Assembly (NCBI RefSeq): GCF_010093535.1
Contig: NW_022985232.1
Span: 1 to 47,198 of the forward strand
DNA length: 47,198 nt
DNA from: Lindgomyces ingoldianus
Taxonomy: Eukaryota > Ascomycota > Dothideomycetes > Pleosporales > Lindgomycetaceae
Direction: 5' to 3'
Shown: piece by piece, positions 43,059 to 47,198 of the stretch
Numbering within the stretch: position 1 is the first letter of the stretch
Layout: the number at the start of each line of letters is the position of its first letter
Notes under the pieces: model-generated
What the model was told of the DNA's origin: nothing
The model's database searches: none
The model's input: only the letters and a program-made list of their open reading frames with translations
Translations under genes and position numbers: made by a program

Positions 43059-44924
43059 ACGTACTTCATGGGCGAGTCGCTCACACACCCGAGTCGCTCA
43101 CTTTTGCCAAGACCCCACCCCAACAAACTCTATTATAGCCCATAACAACCCGCTCTAGCACTATATAGTACAGTACAGCCTAGAATATTATTTAGATACT
43201 ACTTCTGCTTCTTGCTTACACGTTCGCGCGTTATGCCTAGTCTAATTGCACTGTCCGCAGCACCTTTAGGATAGCTCACCTACTTTAGCTCGCACCTGCT
43301 TCTTCGCCTTCTTCCTGTTACTGCGCGCTCTAAACTCCTTTAAAGCTGTTAAGCGCAGGCCTTCTTAAATTATTAAGGTCTTTTCTGCCTTAATCTGCTT
43401 TTTTTTATGTAATTTATGTTGTGTAGCAGCTTTATTAGCTGCTTAAAGCTTAGTAATTTCCTGTTACGCTAACACTAGCTTGTGCGCAATTATTGCTACC
43501 CCCTTTAAGACCTTCTTAAACACCTTAACTATAAAAGTTAGTAAACTATTTATATGCTTCTAAATCCTTATCTTTATAAGCATTAATTGCAACCTAAGTT
43601 CTAGAGTATTGCTTAGGGTTTGCAACTACTAGGGCTTATTATATATAGGTAGTAGTGGTAATAGAGTGCGCAACTTCACATTAAGGCCTATTATAACCTG
43701 TTATAGGTTAAAAGGAACTAATCTAGCGCTTCTAAACCCTTCTTAGATATTACTAGGAGTAATTGCAGCATTATAGGCTGCTTTAAAGCATAGCAGGAAC
43801 TCTATTTTTGTAATATAGGTAATCTAGTTACGCATAAGGTTTTTAGCTTAGCGCCTATACACCTTCTTTAAAGGAGCAAAACAACCCACATTAAGTAGCT
43901 GTAAAAGGCGCGATAAGTAAGGAAGCATGTAGATAGTAATAATCTTGTTATCTTTATAGTATTGCTAGAAATAAAGTAAGTTGTAGCTTTTATAGCTGTT
44001 AATAACTAGCAGACAGTAGCTGCTAACAGTACACTTCTTTATATGCGCGTTAAAGTGCTTTAACTAGTCTAGACTAAGCTAATTAGTAGTCTAGCTGCGC
44101 TTAGAGATTGCAATAACCTAATTCTAGAGTAGATTTTCCTCTTTATACTAGTTTAAAAGGTGGTTGCCACCCTAAAAGATAATAAAGGGCGGAATAGCCT
44201 ACCTTTTAGCATTAATGCCCTAGATGGCTGTTGTCTACTCCTGGTTACCTGGCTAGACTGCTTTTAGCTGTCCTTGTCTCTCTAAACCTGTAACAACTGC
44301 TCTAGTAGATATCTAGCCTATTATAAACCTTGTCTTGTTAAAGTTGTACGTGTTGTTATCTTAGATGCTATACTTAGCTTTAATATTCTCTATAAGGTTA
44401 AACTAGCCTTAAATTACTGCAGGATCTTTATAGAGAGCTCTCTTATAGTTATACTTGCGCTTAAACTTTACTTTAAGCTCTAGGTAACACTTAACAAACA
44501 TATTAGGCTAGTTTATGCTAACATAGCCTATATTGCGCTTAGCGCGCAAAGAATTAGCTATATTAGCCACAGCTACTAGCTAAGGGGGAAATCCTCGCGC
44601 ATCTAGCTTAAGTATGTGCTAAATAATTACCTGCTCCTTGTTATTATCTAGCTTTTATAAGTTAGCTGTATAATTAGCTTAGGAAGGTTGTCTAGCGCGT
44701 TAGTCACTTATTGTCTTTTAAGGGACCCTATAGATAGCTGCAGCGCGTTAGTTAGAGAGTGTTGCGTTTTGTTTAAGAGCCTAAAGCGCAAGCTACATCT
44801 AACGTTCCTTTAATATGTTTAAGTAGTGTTGTTAGGAATGCATTAGTGTAGGAAGGGTGGTGTGGTGGGGTCTTGGCAAAAGTAAGCGACTTGGGTGTGT
44901 GAGCGACTCGCCCATGAAGTACGT
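43059..44924 (-). mobile_element. Full-length pogo/Fot1 transposon, subfamily 1 (parent type of the foldback elements)
   Basis: 1,866 bp flanked by TA (43057-43058 and 44925-44926). TIRs of about 60 bp begin ACGTACTTCATGGGCGAGTC and differ at about two positions. Each TIR contains a duplicated CGAGTCGCTCAC. The right terminal 0.5 kb, in reverse, equals each arm of the 1.1-kb elements. Transposase runs on the minus strand. Confidence 0.96.
43280..44815 (-). pseudogene. Pogo/Fot1 (DDE_1-type) transposase pseudogene, subfamily 1
   Basis: Approximate limits, about 510 codons, the usual Fot1 size. An N-terminal HTH/CENP-B-like DNA-binding region (LDARGFPLS, ANIANSLRAKRN, KFKRKYNYKRAL) comes first. 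NIKAKYSI and the first catalytic motif as N-F-N-K follow (Asp-Glu to Asn-Lys at 44334-44339). Then PGNQE, GINAKR*AIPPFIIF, WLKHFNAH, VINSYKSYNLL (second Asp changed) and LLNVGCFAPLKK (third Asp changed). The C-terminal part includes ITPSNI*EGFRSARLVPF. RIP stops throughout; inactive. Confidence 0.9.
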
Positions 44925-44926
44925 TA

Positions 44927-46169
44927 ACTATAAAATGTATATTAAATTTAAAGGTAAAAAAACTATCTAAATAGAATAGTTAAAAAGCTTTTTATACTTT
45001 GTTACTATTTTAAAGCTTATGTCTAAAACTAGGCTTTTTTATTTAATATTAATTAGCTTTATATAATTAAAAGAAGAGTTAATAGTTAGAATATAAATGC
45101 CTACCTTCTATAAAATATACTTTAGTAGTGTAATAAAGTACTAAATTTGCTTAGATTTAATAGCATAGCTACAGCTTACTCTAACTTTTAGAACTATATA
45201 ATACTATATTTAAATGTTTATCTTTAGCTTTAAGTAAAACTATAATACTATATTTAGAATAGTCTTTAGCCTATACTATCTTTACTTAAGTTACTTATTA
45301 AAGTGTAGAATTCGCAAGTAAAGTTTTATATAATATACTTAATATAAAAGTATTTAATTTAACTAAAGTAATTAAAATATAGTTTAAAATATTAATTTTA
45401 AAACTAACTTTAGTAAAAAGATGCTTATTAATTCTAATCTAGTGTAGTAAATTTATATAAATATAGTAACTAAGCCTTCTTTATTTTTTATAGTATATTT
45501 AAATTTTTTATATTTAGTTTTTTTTTTAGTTTTTTTTTTTAGTTTTTTCTTTTATATAATATATAATTAACTATTACTATAAGTGCTTAAGATAGGTTAT
45601 ATTTTACTATAAAATAGTTTTATAGTAAGTAATCTACTAAATATAAGTTTTATTTAGACTATAGTATTTAAATTTAAGCTCTTACACTTATATAAATTAT
45701 ATAAGATAAGGAAGAGATAATCTGTCTTAAACATACACTTAAGAGTGTAAAAAAAGAAATGTTTATCTTTTTTATATAAGCTACTTTATGTATACTAGTA
45801 GAATTAGTATGTTAGTAGTTAATCTAGTGTACATCTTTACTTTTTATTTAAGGCTATAAAATACTACAACAGTTTATAAATAATCTGTAAAAGCAAAGCT
45901 TGCTTAGAGTAATTGTCGCAACTACTAATTAGAGAGCAATAAGAAGCAAGTCTATTAACTATAAGAGGCTTATAGAGAGCTTAGGCGCTAAGTGTCTTAG
46001 GCTGCTTGTCTGAAACACAGGCGAGACACCAGGCCTATGTGCGCGACAGTAGGTCCCTGTGCTCTTCTTATGCAACAGTAATAGTTAGCGTATTAAAGTA
46101 GGTTATCTAGGTTAAAGAATAGTTACAGCATAATGCTTAGCAAAGTAGTATTAGACAGGTAATAGATGT
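44927..46169. other. AT-rich sequence with a G/C-richer island, unassigned
   Basis: Mostly AT-rich with T runs (about 45510-45550). A less mutated island at about 45890-46090 contains short complementary motifs (GCTTGTCT..AGGCGAGA) but no ORF, tRNA fold or repeat partner that I could establish. Confidence 0.35.
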
Positions 46170-46174
46170 ATAAT

Positions 46175-46494
46175 TGTTAGATTAAAGCACTGTTTCTAGG
46201 CTTCCTAAGATAAATAATAGGTTTAGATATAATGTATAGGATGATTATTAATTGTGTTAATTTATTAATCCTTTTTCTGCTCTACTTATGTTGCTCAGCT
46301 TTTGTTTTTCTAATCTAAGTCCCTCGCGCACTAGCCCTATGCGCGACCAGCTTGCAACATGCTGCAAAATGCTGCAATTTGCTGCAACATGCAGCAATTT
46401 GCAGCAACATACTGTTCAAGCTTATTGCTTGTACTATGTAGCAGCTTTTGTCAAGCGTTCCTCCTGTCTTGACAGTAGGTGCGCATATCTAACA
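46175..46494 (+). mobile_element. Solo LTR, short-array variant
   Basis: 320 bp from TGTTAGATTA to ATCTAACA with perfect TSD ATAAT (46170-46174 and 46495-46499). Same family as 17555-17955 but RIP-mutated (TGAGATGAA to TAAGATAAA type changes). It carries five decamer units (46350-46399) instead of thirteen. Confidence 0.93.
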
Positions 46495-46539
46495 ATAATA
46501 ATAACATTTAACTATAGCATGTAACTAATCTGTTTGCAG

Positions 46540-46780
46540 TGGTGACACTTAGATGTGTTGTCACTATAGTCGCACAATAGTCAGATGTGTTGTCACACAA
46601 TGGTTAGATGCGTCAGCACCATAGTTGTATGCATCTCAGCACAGTCTGTTGCCAAGACCCACCTAATTATTTCGCATATATATAGACTCCTGTAAAGGAC
46701 TCCTCTAGGAATACATTTAATGCAGTTCCTTATGTCTCTAGTGCCTTATATAGCTTCACATAATCACTAACACACTAATA
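46540..46780. repeat. LTR-like sequence related to 440-665
   Basis: Begins with three imperfect repeats of a YAGATGYGTTGTCAC-type motif. Then GTTGCCAAGAC, a CATATATATAGACTCC core and AGCTTCACA follow, in the same order as in 440-665. A following CTAACACACTAATATAGCTA is directly repeated at about 46767 and 46798. Ends not resolved. Confidence 0.5.
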
Positions 46781-46879
46781 TAGCTAATGCTAATCCCTAA
46801 CACACTAATATAGCTAAAAAAGTAAATAATAGCTAGCTCTAGCTCTTAACGCGTTCCTGCCCTTGCAATAGTCTTCCTT

Positions 46880-47198
46880 TGTCACAGTTATGTTACAGCT
46901 ATCTAACCCCTAAGTACCCTAAGGGCTTAGCACAGGGTATATAGGCTCCTCAGCCTCTGTACCTCTGCCTCTAACCCTAAGGTTTACTCTCTCTTGTTAC
47001 CCCCCTATCCTGCATTCCCTCTCTGTAACCTGTTTTTCCTGCTTAATACCTCTTACATCCTCCCCTTTGCACCTTGCGGTCTCTAGCGCTGTGTAATAAG
47101 GTAGACGCCCCGCCTGCTAAGCTAATACTATGCAACTTTCCCTACTATACTAAAAGGTACGCACGGGAATACTTAAGCTAAGTATTCTTGCATAGTAT
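46880..47198 (+). repeat. Candidate LTR or element start running off the window
   Basis: Starts TGTCACAGTTATG, with GGGTATATAGGCTCC as a TATA-like core about 60 bp in and a pyrimidine-rich stretch after it, as expected of an LTR promoter. Little RIP. The right part contains nested inverted repeats. No partner in the window, so a low-confidence call. Confidence 0.35.
47125..47198. repeat. Nested inverted repeats at the window edge
   Basis: An 11-bp perfect pair ATACTATGCAA (47125-47135) and TTGCATAGTAT (47188-47198) encloses an inner 8-bp pair AATACTTA (47168-47175) and TAAGTATT (47179-47186). Could be a hairpin RNA, a transposon end or chance. Truncated by the window. Confidence 0.5.

Noticed and set aside
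45890..46090. tRNA or structured RNA gene in the G/C-richer island
   Set aside because: No cloverleaf with plausible anticodon and T-arm could be drawn; only short complementary motifs.
46920..47000. Telomere-like CCCTAA repeats
   Set aside because: Only isolated CCCTAA words occur; there is no tandem array.

Overview
This window looks like one chromosome arm segment of a filamentous ascomycete (Pezizomycotina; a plant-associated Dothideomycete would fit, but I cannot name the species). It has two parts. Bases 1 to about 5,900 have balanced composition and hold one convincing gene, a two-intron SulP-family (sulfate permease-like) transporter on the minus strand (2888-5025), plus LTR-like relics at the far left. 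From about 5,900 to the right end the DNA is an AT-rich, gene-free block made almost entirely of nested transposable elements. These carry the mark of repeat-induced point mutation (RIP): CpA/TpG replaced by TpA, stop codons throughout every element ORF, and catalytic acidic residues turned into Asn or Lys.

The repeat block resolves into named units by pairing termini and target-site duplications (TSDs). (1) A 1.1-kb inverted-duplication derivative of a pogo/Fot1 transposon (6107-16455, copy 1). It is split by a 7,171-bp Ty1/copia element (6656-13826, TSD CTAAG) and by a short non-autonomous LTR element, here called TRIM-1 (14029-16100, TSD ATAAC). TRIM-1's own 3' LTR is split by a solo LTR containing an assembly gap. 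(2) A second 1.1-kb derivative (16843-18348), split by a solo LTR (17555-17955). (3) An old Ty3/gypsy element, here Gypsy-A, on the minus strand from 18929 to about 41501. It is broken by a self-nested chromovirus pair (Gypsy-B outer 20639-31900; inner 24433-30098, opposite orientation), a third 1.1-kb derivative (33130-34229), TRIM-2 (34722-36338), a full-length pogo/Fot1 copy (36633-38494) and a recent solo LTR (38909-39111). (4) On the right, a copia solo LTR (42097-42376), a second full-length pogo/Fot1 copy (43059-44924), another solo LTR (46175-46494) and LTR-like sequence running off the window.

The parts fit together well. The three 1.1-kb derivatives come to 1,096, 1,100 and 1,100 bp once later insertions and TSDs are subtracted. 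Removing copy 3 and one TA restores the Gypsy-A reverse transcriptase reading frame exactly. The TRIM elements share their 5' LTR/internal junction, their 3' internal/LTR junction and their LTR terminus with the copia element, so they are probably its non-autonomous partners.

The least explained material is the TRIM interior. It holds an array of 20-nt perfect or near-perfect hairpins with the same spacing in two independent copies, a C-rich G-poor insert in one copy, and a tandem purine/pyrimidine repeat block. The foldback pogo derivatives and the self-nested palindromic Gypsy-B are further unusual structures that could produce double-stranded RNA. No rRNA, CRISPR array or convincing tRNA was seen.
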